A DNA stretch of 64,000 bases from Lachnospiraceae bacterium (GTDB lineage Bacteria > Bacillota > Clostridia > Lachnospirales > Lachnospiraceae). Location: assembly GCA_022652545.1 (NCBI GenBank), contig JALCRM010000007.1:1-64000 (forward strand). Direction: 5' to 3'. Positions within the stretch are counted from its first letter, which is position 1; the number at the start of each line of letters is the position of its first letter. Made by a program: the position numbers and the translations under genes. The notes under the pieces were generated by a model. It saw nothing but the letters and a program-made list of their open reading frames with translations, ran no database searches and was not told the origin of the DNA. Below are positions 8,241 to 18,400 of the stretch, piece by piece.

Positions 8241-8262
8241 CACGCGGCAGCGCGTGTGTTTT
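8241..8262 (+). terminator. Weak terminator after the DUF951 gene
   Basis: Perfect 6-bp stem CACGCG/CGCGTG around GCAG, followed by TGTTTT. It lies 15 bp after the DUF951 stop and before the rpsF promoter, so a partial terminator is likely. Confidence 0.5.
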
Positions 8263-8284
8263 GGCTGCCCACCAGCATTTTCCC

Positions 8285-8313
8285 TTGAAACTGCGGCAGC
8301 GATATGTTATTAT
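8285..8313 (+). promoter_or_regulatory. Promoter of rpsF-ssb-rpsR
   Basis: TTGAAA (8285-8290), 17-bp spacer, TATTAT (8308-8313): a sigma-A type promoter. It gives a leader of about 75 nt before rpsF. Confidence 0.75.
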
Positions 8314-8395
8314 CAAACTCCGTGGGATATTTACCCGCAGCTCAATCCTTGCTCTTCACAGTTGAAGGGCCAAAGACCGAAAGGAGGTAGAAAGC

Positions 8396-8686
8396 ATGAG
8401 CAAATACGAGTTAGCCGTTGTTGTGAATGCGCAGATCGATGACGATGCCAGAACAGCGACCGTCGACAAGTGCAAGGATCTGGTAACCAGATTCGGAGGC
8501 ACTGTCACCAATGTCGACGATTGGGGAAAGAAAAAGCTGGCGTACGAGATCCAGAAGATGAATGAAGGTTATTACTACTTCATCCGCTTCGATGCTGAAG
8601 GCAGTGCGATCGCTGAGATCGAGAGCCGGATGCGCATCATGGACAATGTCATCCGTTATCTGTGCGTGAAACAGGACGAGGCGTAA
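8396..8686 (+). CDS. rpsF: Ribosomal protein bS6
   Basis: 30S subunit protein that pairs with bS18 on the platform. 96 residues; MSKYELAVVVNAQ at the start, the WGKKKLAYEIQKMNEGYYYFIRF core and RIMDNVIRYLCVK at the end are characteristic. A strong AAAGGAGG precedes the ATG. First gene of the conserved rpsF-ssb-rpsR operon. Confidence 0.97.
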   Translation: MSKYELAVVVNAQIDDDARTATVDKCKDLVTRFGGTVTNVDDWGKKKLAYEIQKMNEGYYYFIRFDAEGSAIAEIESRMRIMDNVIRYLCVKQDEA

Positions 8687-8704
8687 CGGAAAGCAGAGGT
8701 CAGC

Positions 8705-9190
8705 ATGAACAAAGTCATTCTTATGGGCCGCCTTACAAGGGACCCGGAAGTCAGATATTCCCAGGGCAGTACGCCTACCGCCATTGCAAAATACACACTG
8801 GCTGTGGACAGACGTTTTTCAAGAAACAGCCAGGACGGCCAGACAGCCGATTTCATTTCCTGCACCGCTTTCGGGAAATCTGCGGAATTCTGTGAGAAGT
8901 ACTGCCACAAGGGCACGAAACTCATCGTTACCGGCAGAATTCAGACAGGCAGCTATACGAACAAGGACGGACAGAAGGTCTATACGACCGATGTCATTGC
9001 CGAGGATCAGGAGTTCGCGGAAAGCAAGTCGGCGCAGGGCGGCAGTTATGTTCCTGCGGACAACGGCGGTGCGCATGCACAGGAGCATGCCTCTTCCGAA
9101 AGAAACGCGGGCGGAGATCAGCCGGCACCGGCGGGAGACGGTTTCATGAATATCCCGGACGGGATCGACGAGGAACTTCCTTTTTCATAA
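8705..9190 (+). CDS. ssb: Single-stranded DNA-binding protein
   Basis: Binds single-stranded DNA as a tetramer in replication and repair. The OB-fold fills the first 105 or so residues (MNKVILMGRLTRDPEVRYS, DFISCTAFGKSAEFCEKY, GSYTNKDGQKVYTTDV). A Gly/Ala-rich linker follows, and the tip ends DEELPFS, the acidic partner-binding tail. 161 residues. It lies 18 bp after rpsF in the classical operon. Confidence 0.97.
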   Translation: MNKVILMGRLTRDPEVRYSQGSTPTAIAKYTLAVDRRFSRNSQDGQTADFISCTAFGKSAEFCEKYCHKGTKLIVTGRIQTGSYTNKDGQKVYTTDVIAEDQEFAESKSAQGGSYVPADNGGAHAQEHASSERNAGGDQPAPAGDGFMNIPDGIDEELPFS

Positions 9191-9238
9191 ACCGTGTGTC
9201 TGAAGACCGTGTCGGAATAAGACAGGAGGAACACTGAA

Positions 9239-9505
9239 ATGGCATTCGACAGAGCATCAGGAAAGTCCGATTCTCCCTACAAGAAGAGAGGCGGCTTCCA
9301 TAGAAAAAAGAAAGTCTGCGTCTTCTGCGGAAAAGATAATGTCATCGATTACAAGGATACCGCGAAGCTTCGCAAGTACATCTCCGAGAGCGGTAAGATC
9401 CTGCCGAGGAGAATCACCGGTACCTGCGCCACTCACCAGAGGGCGCTGACGGTTGCGATCAAGAGGGCACGCCACATCGCTCTGCTTCCTTACACGGAAG
9501 ACTGA
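9239..9505 (+). CDS. rpsR: Ribosomal protein bS18
   Basis: 30S protein that binds next to bS6. 88 residues with [41 protein letters not shown] and a basic C-terminus; the CxxC and the later Cys are the metal-binding form. AGGAGG lies upstream. A strong terminator follows. Confidence 0.97.
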   Translation: MAFDRASGKSDSPYKKRGGFHRKKKVCVFCGKDNVIDYKDTAKLRKYISESGKILPRRITGTCATHQRALTVAIKRARHIALLPYTED

Positions 9506-9561
9506 TCACAGCAGCTTACGGATAACGCAGTGCGGTGTCCGCAGAACGTACAAGACCGAGA

Positions 9562-9593
9562 GACCGGAGCGGGCAGCCGCCCCGGTCTTTTTC
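9562..9593 (+). terminator. Terminator of rpsF-ssb-rpsR
   Basis: Stem GACCGG-A-GCGG / CCGC-C-CCGGTC with loop GCAG, followed by TTTTTC. It ends the ribosomal operon 56 bp after rpsR and lies before the gdpP promoter. Confidence 0.88.
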
Positions 9594-9636
9594 TGCCCTC
9601 CCGCGGGACGTTGCGGCTGATGTAACGGCACAATTA

Positions 9637-9645
9637 TGCTATAAT
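9637..9645 (+). promoter_or_regulatory. Extended -10 promoter of gdpP
   Basis: TGC-TATAAT (9637-9645), an extended -10. No good -35 is seen at 17-18 bp. It lies 54 bp before the chosen gdpP start. Confidence 0.6.
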
Positions 9646-9699
9646 ATTTCCAATGCCCGGGAGCGGATGCTGCGGGCAGATCGGAAGGACAGCACGGGC

Positions 9700-11748
9700 A
9701 TGAACAATCACGTAAAGCTGAAGGGCAGGCTGGCCAATTATTTTGACGCCCCTCTCCGACTTGGCTTTTTCCTGATTCTCGTCAATCTGATGATCTATTT
9801 TGTAGACTGGCCCAGCGGGCTGCTCCTGACCTGCTTTACCATCATCTACTTTGTTGTCGTTCTGTCCATGTACATGAACAACCGTACGCTGCTGATGAAT
9901 GAACTCGTCAGTTTTGCCACGGAATACGGGCAGATCCAGCGGCAGCTGCTGCGGGATCTCAAAGTGCCGTACGCGATCCTCGATTCTGCGGGGCGTATCA
10001 TCTGGACCAACCAGGCGTTCGAAAATGCCACGCACAAGGAAAAGGGATATAACAAGGCCGTCACGACGATCTTCCCGACACTGACCAAGGACGTCATGCC
10101 CATGGAGCAGAACGAGACAGACGTGCGGATCGAGTATGAAAACGGGTGGTTCGACGCTCACATGACGCGCATACCGCTCGAGGAAATGGCCGAAAACAGC
10201 GACATCATCGATGCGGAAGGCTACCACGACTATCTCGTGGCGCTTTACCTGATCGACGAGACGGCCACGCGTCTGGCGATACAGGAAGTGGATGACCAGA
10301 GCGTCGCAGTGGGCTTCATCTATCTGGACGATTACGAGGAAGCGCTCGAAAGCGTGGAGGATGTCCGCAGGTCCCTGCTGGTGGCCCTGATCGACAGAAA
10401 AGTCAACAAATACGTTTCTTCGATCGACGGTATCTGTTCCAAGATCGAGAAGGATAAATATTTCATCGTGATCCGCAAAAAAGCCCTGCGCCAGCTGCAG
10501 GAGAACCGTTTTGAACTCCTCAACGATGTGAAGACCGTCAACATCGGGAACGAGATGGCCATAACGATCAGCATAGGCGTAGGCGTGGACGGGCTTACCT
10601 TCGCACAGAATTATGAGTTTGCGCGGAGCGCCGTCGACCTGGCACTCGGCAGGGGCGGAGACCAGGCGGTGCTGAGGACGCCGGAAAACACGTTTTACTA
10701 TGGCGGCAAGACCCAGCAGGTGGAGAAGAACACACGTGTCAAAGCACGTATCAAGGCGCAGGCTCTCAAGGAGATCGTGTCGCAGAGGGACCGTGTCTAT
10801 ATCATGGGACACCGCCTCAGCGATGTCGACAGCTTCGGCGCCGCGATCGGCATTCACTGCATCTGCAGTGCGCTGGACAAGGAATCCCATATCGTGCTGA
10901 ACGAGGTCACGAACTCGCTGCGTCCCATACTCGACCTGTTCAGCGGCAATCCTGAATATGAAGACGGACTGTTTGTCACCAGCCAGCAGGCGCTCGACGG
11001 TGTGACGGAAAATTCCGCTCTGGTCGTCGTGGATGTCAACAAACCGGGTATCACGGAGTGCCCGGAGCTGCTCAAAAAGTGCAGTTCCATCGTGGTTTTC
11101 GACCACCACCGGCAGAGTACGGAAGTAATAGAAAACGCGACGCTGTCCTATGTGGAGGCCTTTGCTTCGTCCACCTGCGAGATGGTCTCAGAGATCCTGC
11201 AGTATACGGGGGAGGATATCCACGTCCGGCAGGAAGAGGCCGATGCCATGTATGCGGGCATCGTCGTCGACACGAATAATTTTGTCAGCAAAACAGGTGT
11301 GCGCACCTTTGAAGCGGCAGCCTTTCTGCGCAGGAACGGCGCGGACGTGACGCGGGTCCGCAAACTGTTCCGCGAAGATGCGCAGGATTACAAGGCCAAG
11401 GCCGATGCAGTTTCGCAGGCTGAGATCTACCGGGACACCTATGCGATCTCCACCTGTGACGGCAAGGGGCTGCAGAGTCCTACGGTCACGGGCGCGCAGG
11501 CGGCGAACGAACTGCTGAATATCAAGGGCGTAAAGGCCAGCTTCATCCTGACGGATTACCAGGGCGAGATCTTTATCAGCGCCCGCTCGATAGATGAGGT
11601 GAATGTGCAGGTGATCATGGAGCATATGGGAGGCGGCGGCCACATGAACATTGCGGGCTGCCAGATGAAGAATGTATCCATCCCCGAGGCGATCGGCGTG
11701 CTGAAGCACACCATCGACACCATGATCGAAGAAGGGGAACTGAGTTGA
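9700..11748 (+). CDS. gdpP: GdpP, c-di-AMP phosphodiesterase
   Basis: Membrane enzyme that degrades c-di-AMP. I start it at MNNHVKLKG (682 aa); longer frames cross the upstream terminator and promoter. Two membrane segments come first (LGFFLILVNLMIYFV and LLLTCFTIIYFVVVLSMYM), then a PAS-like region, a degenerate GGDEF domain, and a DHH/DHHA1 module with IMGHRLSDVDSFG, VVVDVNKPG, VFDHHR and GGGGHMNIAGCQ. It heads gdpP-rplI-dnaB, a common Firmicute arrangement. Confidence 0.95.
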   Translation: MNNHVKLKGRLANYFDAPLRLGFFLILVNLMIYFVDWPSGLLLTCFTIIYFVVVLSMYMNNRTLLMNELVSFATEYGQIQRQLLRDLKVPYAILDSAGRIIWTNQAFENATHKEKGYNKAVTTIFPTLTKDVMPMEQNETDVRIEYENGWFDAHMTRIPLEEMAENSDIIDAEGYHDYLVALYLIDETATRLAIQEVDDQSVAVGFIYLDDYEEALESVEDVRRSLLVALIDRKVNKYVSSIDGICSKIEKDKYFIVIRKKALRQLQENRFELLNDVKTVNIGNEMAITISIGVGVDGLTFAQNYEFARSAVDLALGRGGDQAVLRTPENTFYYGGKTQQVEKNTRVKARIKAQALKEIVSQRDRVYIMGHRLSDVDSFGAAIGIHCICSALDKESHIVLNEVTNSLRPILDLFSGNPEYEDGLFVTSQQALDGVTENSALVVVDVNKPGITECPELLKKCSSIVVFDHHRQSTEVIENATLSYVEAFASSTCEMVSEILQYTGEDIHVRQEEADAMYAGIVVDTNNFVSKTGVRTFEAAAFLRRNGADVTRVRKLFREDAQDYKAKADAVSQAEIYRDTYAISTCDGKGLQSPTVTGAQAANELLNIKGVKASFILTDYQGEIFISARSIDEVNVQVIMEHMGGGGHMNIAGCQMKNVSIPEAIGVLKHTIDTMIEEGELS

Positions 11749-11796
11749 CCGCAGCATCGGCGCTTGCGTGCCGGCTGCCGGTGCAGTGCACAATTT

Positions 11797-11818
11797 AAAA
11801 TCCGTGACACCGGATTTT
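11797..11818 (+). promoter_or_regulatory. Hairpin before rplI
   Basis: Perfect 8-bp stem AAAATCCG/CGGATTTT around TGACAC, 30 bp before the rplI ATG. It could be a weak attenuator between gdpP and rplI or a ribosomal-protein leader structure. The T-run is part of the arm itself. Confidence 0.45.
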
Positions 11819-11848
11819 GAATTCAATGTTTATTTCATGGAGGGAAAG

Positions 11849-12295
11849 ATGAAGCTTATTCTGTTGTCAGATGTAAAGGCACTCGGCAAGGCAGGCGATG
11901 TCGTCAAGGTAAGCGACGGGTATGCACGCAACATGCTGCTTCCGCAGGGACTGGCCGTAGAAGATACCGACAAGAACAGGAATGACCTGAAGCTGAAGAA
12001 GCAGCACGAGGACAGGATCGCGGCGGAAAGAAAAGCGGAAGCCGAAGAACTGGCGTCGAAGCTGCAGGAACTCAAGATCACCGTCTCCATGAAGGCCGGA
12101 GAAGGCGGAAAGCCGTTTGGCTCGGTCTCTTCCAAGGAGATCGTCGAGGCTGCCAGGGAGCAGTTCGGGCTCGAACTGGACAAGAAGAAGATACAGATGG
12201 ATGAACCGATCCGTACCTTCGGCATGCGGCAGGTCCCGATCAGACTGCATCCGCAGGTGACGGGGACTCTGTATGTGCTGGTGAGAGAGCAGTGA
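11849..12295 (+). CDS. rplI: Ribosomal protein bL9
   Basis: 50S protein. MKLILLSDVKALGKAGDVVKVSDGYARNMLLPQGLA is the conserved N-domain, followed by the long connecting helix rich in Glu/Lys and the C-domain ending in VTGTLYVLVREQ. 148 residues, normal length. GGAGGG precedes the ATG; an in-frame upstream start at 11768 would add a non-conserved extension. Confidence 0.96.
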   Translation: MKLILLSDVKALGKAGDVVKVSDGYARNMLLPQGLAVEDTDKNRNDLKLKKQHEDRIAAERKAEAEELASKLQELKITVSMKAGEGGKPFGSVSSKEIVEAAREQFGLELDKKKIQMDEPIRTFGMRQVPIRLHPQVTGTLYVLVREQ

Positions 12296-12317
12296 GGAAA
12301 TCCGGCAGCAGGGGAGC

Positions 12318-13682
12318 ATGGCCATGCCTGAAGATGTGATCAAAAGAATCATGCCGCACAGCCTGGAGGCCGAACAGTCGGTTCTGGGCTCCATGATTGT
12401 GGATACGGAAGCCGTGGAAACGGCTTCCGAATATGTGACGGCGGATGATTTCTATTCCAGACAGAACGGCATCGTATACGATGCGATCTGCGAACTGTCG
12501 GCCGAAGGTGCCGATGTGGATGCTGTGACGCTGCAGACGCGGCTCAAGGAGAAGAACCTGCCGCCGGAGGCCTGCAGCACGGAATATCTGCGTTCACTGG
12601 TGGCCCTCGTCCCCACTTCTGCCAATATCCGTTCCTATGCGCAGATCGTGGCGGAAAAATCCATGCTCCGCAAACTGATCAAGGCCTCGGACAAGATCTC
12701 CAACGACTGCTACGCGGAAACGGACCGTCTGGACACGATCATGGACAGCGCGGAAAAGAGCATTTTCGAGCTGAGCCAGAAGAGAAATACGACAGATCTG
12801 GTGCCGATCCAGAAGATCGTCATCGACGCCGTGAAAAAGATCGAGCAGGCTTCCCTGACCAAGGGCAATGTGACCGGCATCGCGACGGGCTTTACGGACC
12901 TGGACAACCGCACCGCCGGGTTCCAGCGTTCCGACCTTATCCTGATCGCGGCGCGCCCTTCCATGGGCAAGACGGCGCTGGCCCTGAATATCGCGGAATA
13001 TGCCGCTTTTCACGACGACCGCTGTGTGGCCATCTTCTCCCTTGAAATGTCCAAGGAACAGCTGGTGAACCGACTGATCGCCATGGAATCGCACGTGGAT
13101 GCCCAGAAGATCCGCACCGGGGATCTCGATGAGGCCGAGTGGATCGAGATCGTAAAGGGCGCGGGCAGGATCGGCCGCAGCAGGCTGATCATCGATGACA
13201 CACCCGCGATCAGCGTACCGGAGATACGCAGCAAATGCCGTAAGTACAAGAGCGAATTCGGACTGCAGATGATATTCATCGATTACCTGCAGCTGATGAG
13301 CGGTTCCGCACACAGCAGCGACGCTTCGCGGCAGCAGGAGATCTCCGATATTTCCCGTGCGCTCAAGTCGCTGGCCAGGGAACTGGAAGTGCCCGTGATC
13401 GCGCTCTCCCAGCTGTCCCGTGCCGTAGAAGGCAGGCCCAACCACCGCCCCATGCTTTCCGACCTGCGTGAATCCGGCGCCATCGAGCAGGACGCAGACG
13501 TTGTCATGTTCATTTACCGCGACGATTATTATAACGAGGATTCCGAGAAGAAGGGCCTGGCGGACATCATTATCGCAAAACAGAGGAATGGCCCGATCGC
13601 GACCGTGGAACTGTCCTGGCTGCCGCAGTATACGAAATTTGCAAATTATGCGGGCCCGCAGCCGCCTGCAGGCGGAGACTGA
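12318..13682 (+). CDS. dnaB: Replicative DNA helicase DnaB
   Basis: Hexameric helicase that unwinds DNA at the fork. 454 residues: an N-terminal primase-binding domain (MPHSLEAEQSVLGSMI), a linker, then the RecA-like domain with Walker A ARPSMGKTAL, Walker B-like LQMIFIDYLQLM and the arginine-finger region near SDLRESGAIEQDADVVMFIYR. No intein. It starts 22 bp after rplI. B. subtilis uses the symbol dnaC for this helicase. Confidence 0.96.
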   Translation: MAMPEDVIKRIMPHSLEAEQSVLGSMIVDTEAVETASEYVTADDFYSRQNGIVYDAICELSAEGADVDAVTLQTRLKEKNLPPEACSTEYLRSLVALVPTSANIRSYAQIVAEKSMLRKLIKASDKISNDCYAETDRLDTIMDSAEKSIFELSQKRNTTDLVPIQKIVIDAVKKIEQASLTKGNVTGIATGFTDLDNRTAGFQRSDLILIAARPSMGKTALALNIAEYAAFHDDRCVAIFSLEMSKEQLVNRLIAMESHVDAQKIRTGDLDEAEWIEIVKGAGRIGRSRLIIDDTPAISVPEIRSKCRKYKSEFGLQMIFIDYLQLMSGSAHSSDASRQQEISDISRALKSLARELEVPVIALSQLSRAVEGRPNHRPMLSDLRESGAIEQDADVVMFIYRDDYYNEDSEKKGLADIIIAKQRNGPIATVELSWLPQYTKFANYAGPQPPAGGD

Positions 13683-13683
13683 T

Positions 13684-15093
13684 TTGACAGCAGCGCAGAA
13701 GAGAGACAGACGGCTCACACTGACGATCCTCATCCTGTCATTTGCAGCGGTATTCATTTATAACCTGCTGACACCGATGATCACGGACGATTTTTACTTT
13801 GCGGCGGAATCGCGCAGGGCGGGTTCGTTTGCGGCCATCCTGCAGCAGAACTGCGAGGAGTATCTTACCTGGACGGGACGGTTTGTCCCGCATCTTCTGG
13901 GGCGTGTTTTTCTTGCCCTGCCTGCGATCCTTTTCAAGGTGCTCAACAGTGTCATGTTCGGGCTCCTGACATGGCTGGTCTATCTCAATATCCGCAGGCG
14001 CGCCACCTGGGATCCGTTCGTCATGCTCCTTGTGTCCCTGGGCATGTGGCTGTTTTCCGTCAATTTTGCCGAGACAGTCCTGTGGGAAACAGGCGCGTTC
14101 AATTACCTCTGGGCCGTCGTTTTCATTCTGGGCTTCATGACCATGATGCGCCGTACCCGCCGGAGGACCTACAGCGTGCCGGCTGCCGCCGTGATGGCGG
14201 TCCTGTCCTGCGCCTTCGGCCTGCTGGCGGGCTCCTGCAGCGAAAACACGTCCGGCGGCTGTCTGCTGTACATGCTGCTGCTTCTGTTTTCCGGGCTGCG
14301 CCGGAAAGAAAAACTGCGTCCGCACTTTCTGGCCGGGCTCGCCGGCAATGTGGCCGGTCTGCTCATTCTGGTCAGGGCTCCGGGCAACGCGGTGCGCTAC
14401 GATGCAAAACAGAGCGTGGAACTCCACACGGGGCTGTACGGGATGTTTGCGCGTATGCAGAAGGTCACACTGGCAGTGCGGGACTGCCACTTTGTCCTGC
14501 TGGCCGTCCTGACGGCAGCGATCGTACTCACGGCGCTGCAGCTGCGGCATGAGCCGCTGCGCCGCAGAATAACGGCAAATAAGGATATACTGGTCTTCGG
14601 TTTTCTTGCGGCGGCGACCTCGTATGCGCTGATCCTGACTCCGGAACCGCAGAACCGCGCACTGTACGGGGCGGGTATTTTCCTGCTGATCGCGGCGGTG
14701 CAGGGCGTGCGTAATATCACACTGCGCGAGGCCGCGGAGGACAGGTCCATTCTGATGCGCAGCGTCTGCTACTGCGCGACGGCGGTGCTCCTGCTTTATT
14801 TCTTCTTCCTTTATGTGGACTGCGGCGCCAACCTGGCGCGCGTGAACAGGGATGAAGAGGAACGTGAGACCTATATTGCGGAGCAGAAGGACGCGGGGAA
14901 CGACGACATTGTGGTCGCCCAGCTGCACCCTGATTTCAACAACCGCTACACCATCATCTATTCGGCAGACCTGACAGATGACCCGGCCTACTGGGTCAAC
15001 GGCATGTACGAGAACTATTTCGGCGTGACCAGCATCCGTGCGATCCCCTACGATGAGTGGGAGACCCGGTACGGCAGCGGTTCGTCGCAGTGA
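13684..15093 (+). CDS. Polytopic membrane protein, DUF6056-like
   Basis: I start it at TTG 13684, one base after the dnaB stop, with GGAG six bases upstream; this gives 469 residues. About ten hydrophobic segments alternate with short loops. Near the N-terminus LLTPMITDDFYFAAES, then WTGRFVPHLLGR, match the pattern I recall for the DUF6056 family, whose fold resembles GT-C glycosyltransferases. The substrate is unknown. The soluble C-terminal part (from about NRDEEERETY) would face outward. A bidirectional terminator follows. Confidence 0.75.
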   Translation: MTAAQKRDRRLTLTILILSFAAVFIYNLLTPMITDDFYFAAESRRAGSFAAILQQNCEEYLTWTGRFVPHLLGRVFLALPAILFKVLNSVMFGLLTWLVYLNIRRRATWDPFVMLLVSLGMWLFSVNFAETVLWETGAFNYLWAVVFILGFMTMMRRTRRRTYSVPAAAVMAVLSCAFGLLAGSCSENTSGGCLLYMLLLLFSGLRRKEKLRPHFLAGLAGNVAGLLILVRAPGNAVRYDAKQSVELHTGLYGMFARMQKVTLAVRDCHFVLLAVLTAAIVLTALQLRHEPLRRRITANKDILVFGFLAAATSYALILTPEPQNRALYGAGIFLLIAAVQGVRNITLREAAEDRSILMRSVCYCATAVLLLYFFFLYVDCGANLARVNRDEEERETYIAEQKDAGNDDIVVAQLHPDFNNRYTIIYSADLTDDPAYWVNGMYENYFGVTSIRAIPYDEWETRYGSGSSQ

Positions 15094-15132
15094 TCACAGC
15101 GGCCGGCAGCCGCTGTGCAGCAAAGGCAGAAT

Positions 15133-15170
15133 AAAAAAAACACGGATGCAGACGCATCCGTGCTTTTTTT
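15133..15170. terminator. Bidirectional terminator
   Basis: Perfect 9-bp stem CACGGATGC/GCATCCGTG around AGAC (15141-15162), with eight A before it and seven T after it. It can stop rightward transcription from the membrane-protein gene and leftward transcription from the ferredoxin gene. Confidence 0.92.
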
Positions 15171-15201
15171 GACATTTTCAGATGTCAGATCCCGGCAGAA
15201 C

Positions 15202-15372
15202 TCAGGCCTGGCTGATTGCGCCGACGGGGCACTGCGCCTCGCAGGAACCGCAGTCGATGCAGGTATCCGGGTTGATCTCATAGTGGGAATCACCCTGCTT
15301 GATAGCGTCCACAGGGCACTGCGCAGCGCAGCTGCCGCAGCTGATGCAGGTATCACCGATTACACGTGCCAT
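15202..15372 (-). CDS. 2[4Fe-4S] ferredoxin
   Basis: A 56-residue protein found by reading the complement: MARVIGDTCISCGSCAAQCP, then, after a middle stretch, DTCIDCGSCEAQCPVGA. It has two CxxCxxCxxxCP cluster motifs and the usual clostridial ferredoxin length. CGGAGG lies before the ATG. It is 106 bp downstream of nifJ on the same strand, so it is probably the electron acceptor of that pyruvate oxidoreductase. Confidence 0.95.
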   Translation of the reverse strand: MARVIGDTCISCGSCAAQCPVDAIKQGDSHYEINPDTCIDCGSCEAQCPVGAISQA

Positions 15373-15427
15373 TTTATTTACCTCCGTATTGTCTGTTAAC
15401 AGTGTGTGTTGTATTTATCTTTTCACC

Positions 15428-15451
15428 GGCCCCGCCCTTCCGGACGGAGCC
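15428..15451 (-). other. Stem-loop between nifJ and the ferredoxin gene
   Basis: Read leftward, a 10-bp stem with two G-U pairs (15451-15442 and 15437-15428) around GGAA. No T-run follows, so it may stabilise or process the nifJ mRNA rather than end it. Confidence 0.45.
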
Positions 15452-15478
15452 GTATGAAATGATCCGTTCAGGCTGAGA

Positions 15479-18400
15479 TCAGTTGTTGTAAAGATCGTTC
15501 AGCTTCTGCAGGTAGTTGTAATGCTGCTCTGCATTCTTTGCAGCCTGTGCGAAGAGCTTTGCTGCCTTCTCCGGATTCTTGAGTTCCAGGGAGGTGTAGC
15601 GGGCTTCTCTTTCGAGGAAGTCCTGATAAGGTGCGCTGGCTGCCTTGCTGTCGAGCGAGAACTTCTTTTCGCCGTTCGGGTTGTAGCGGAACAGATTCCA
15701 GTAGCCGGTCTGCACTGCTGCCTTTTCCTCATCCATGACCTTGGACATGCCGCCCTTGACCTTGATGTGGTGGTTGATGCACGGTGCATAGGCAATGATC
15801 AGTGAAGGTCCCGGATAAGCTTCCGCTTCCGCGATCGCCTTGACAGCCTGGTTCATGTCGGCACCCATGGAGATCTGTGCAACATATACGTAGCCGTAGC
15901 TCATGGCGATGCTTGCGAGATCCTTCTGCTTGGTCTCTTTGCCGCCTGCAGCGAACTGTGCGACAGCGCCGAGAGGAGTAGCCTTGGAGGACTGTCCACC
16001 GGTATTGGAGTAAACTTCGGTGTTCACGACGAGGACGTTGACGTCCTGGCCGCTTGCAAGCACATGGTCAAGTCCGCCGAAGTCGATATCGAACGCCCAG
16101 CCGTCACCGCCGAAGATCCACTGTGACTTCTTGGACACGAAATCCTTGTTCTTCAGAACGAACTTTGCTTCCTCGGAGCTGTCATCCTTCAGGGAATCGA
16201 GCAGTGCAGCGGAAGCCTTGGCGTTTGCAGCGCCGTTTTCAAAGGTATCGAGCCATTCCTTCGCGGCGGCATTGCCCTTGTCGGCAAGTACCTGTACCTT
16301 GCTGGAAATATTGGCACGGATCGCCTTCTGTGCGAGCAGCATGCCGTATCCGAACTCGGCGTTGTCTTCAAACAGAGAGTTGCTCCATGCAGGTCCCTGT
16401 CCCTTGGCGTTCACCGTGTAAGGAGTGGACGGTGAGGAGTTGCCCCAGATGGAGGAGCAGCCGGTCGCATTGGCGATGTACATACGATCGCCGAAGAGCT
16501 GTGTGATCAGCTTTGCATAAGGTGTTTCGCCGCAGCCTGCGCATGCGCCTGAGAACTCGAGCAGCGGCTTCTTGAACTGCGAACCCTTGACGGAGGCTTC
16601 CTTGAACTTTTCGACGACTTCGTCCTTCTGGGAGATGCCGACGCCGAAGTCAAAGAACTTCTGCTGACCCATGTTGGCTTCCAGGTCGACCATGGTGAGG
16701 GCCTTTGCACCCTTCATGCCAGGGCAGACATTCTGGCAGCTTCCGCAGCCTGTGCAGTCCAGAGCGGAAATGACGATCGCGTACTTGTAGCCGGGCATGC
16801 CCATGAGATCCTTGATCTGCATGCCTTCGGGCGCCTTTGCAGCCTCTTCGGCAGTCATGGCCACTGCGCGGATCGCAGCGTGCGGGCAGACGAAGGAGCA
16901 GAATGTGCACTCGATGCAGTTTGCGGAGTTCCAGGAAGGAATATTTACCGCAATACCGCGCTTCTCATAAGCGGCAGATCCGGACGGTGTGGAACCGTCT
17001 GCGTAAGGAAGCAGGTCGGAGACCTTCAGGGAATTGCCTTCCTGAGAGTTGACCTTGGCCTGAATGTTGTTGACAAAGGAAACGACGTCCTCGGCACCCT
17101 GATCAGCATGGCCGACCAGAAGACCTTCGTCAGCACAGTCGCCCCAGGAATCCGGAACGGTGACTTCCACGACGTTCTTGGCGCCGGCATCGATTGCCGC
17201 GCAGTTCTTGTCGACGACGTCCTGCCCCTTGCTGCCGTATGTCTTGGCGGCGGCCTTCTTCATGAGGTCGATGGCCTGTTCGGTGGGGATGATCTTGGCC
17301 AGCTGGAAGAAAGCGGACTGCAGGATGGTGTTGATACGTGTCGGGCCCATGCCGGTCTCGATACCGAGTTTCACACCGTCGATGATATAGAATCTGATCT
17401 TGTGGTCATGGATGTACTTCTTGACCTGTCCGGGCAGTTCCTTGTCAAGCTCTTCCACCGTCCAGGGGCAGTTCAGCAGGAAAGTACCGCCGTCTACCAG
17501 TTCCTGGACCATGTTGAAGTGGCGTACATAGGAAGCCTTGTGGCAGGCTACGAAGTTCGCCTGATGGATCAGGTAGGTGGACTTGATCGGCAGTTTGCCG
17601 AAGCGCAGATGAGACATCGTTACGCCGCCGGACTTCTTCGAATCATAGTCGAAATAAGCCTGCGCGTACATGTCGGTGTTGTCGCCGATGATCTTGATGG
17701 AGTTCTTGTTTGCACCGACAGTGCCGTCGGCGCCGAGGCCCCAGAACTTGCAGCAGATCGTGCCTTCCGGTGTGGTGACGATCTCCTTGCCTGTAGGCAG
17801 GGAAAGGTTTGTTACATCGTCGACGATGCCGATCGTGAATCTCTTCTTATCCTGGTTGTCGTATACAGCGATGATCTGTGCAGGCGTGGTGTCCTTGGAA
17901 CCCAGGCCGTAGCGGCCGGAGAACACGGGAACGGTCTCGAACTGCGTGCCCTTGAGGGCTGCGATGACATCCAGTGCCAGGGGCTCTTCGATGGAGCCGG
18001 CTTCCTTTGTCCTGTCGAGGACGGAGATCTTCTTTACGGTAGCGGGGATGGCCTTTACAAGTGCTTCCGCGCTGAAGGGTCTGTACAGGCGGACCTTGAT
18101 AAGACCGACCTTGCGTCCCTGTTTTGCCAGGTAGTCGATGGTCTCTTCAATGGTGTCGTTGACGGAACCCATTGCGATGATGACCTGTTCCGCATCCGGA
18201 GCGCCGTAGTAATTGAACAGCTTGTAGTCGGTGCCGAGCTTTGCGTTGACCTTGTCCATGTACTCCTGGACGATGCCGGGCATATTGTCGTAGGTGGTGT
18301 TGCAGGCTTCGCGTGCCTGGAAGAAGATATCCGGGTTCTGAGCGGAGCCCATCTGACGGGGATGATTCGGATTCAGGGCGTTGGCGCGGAAAGCGTCGAT

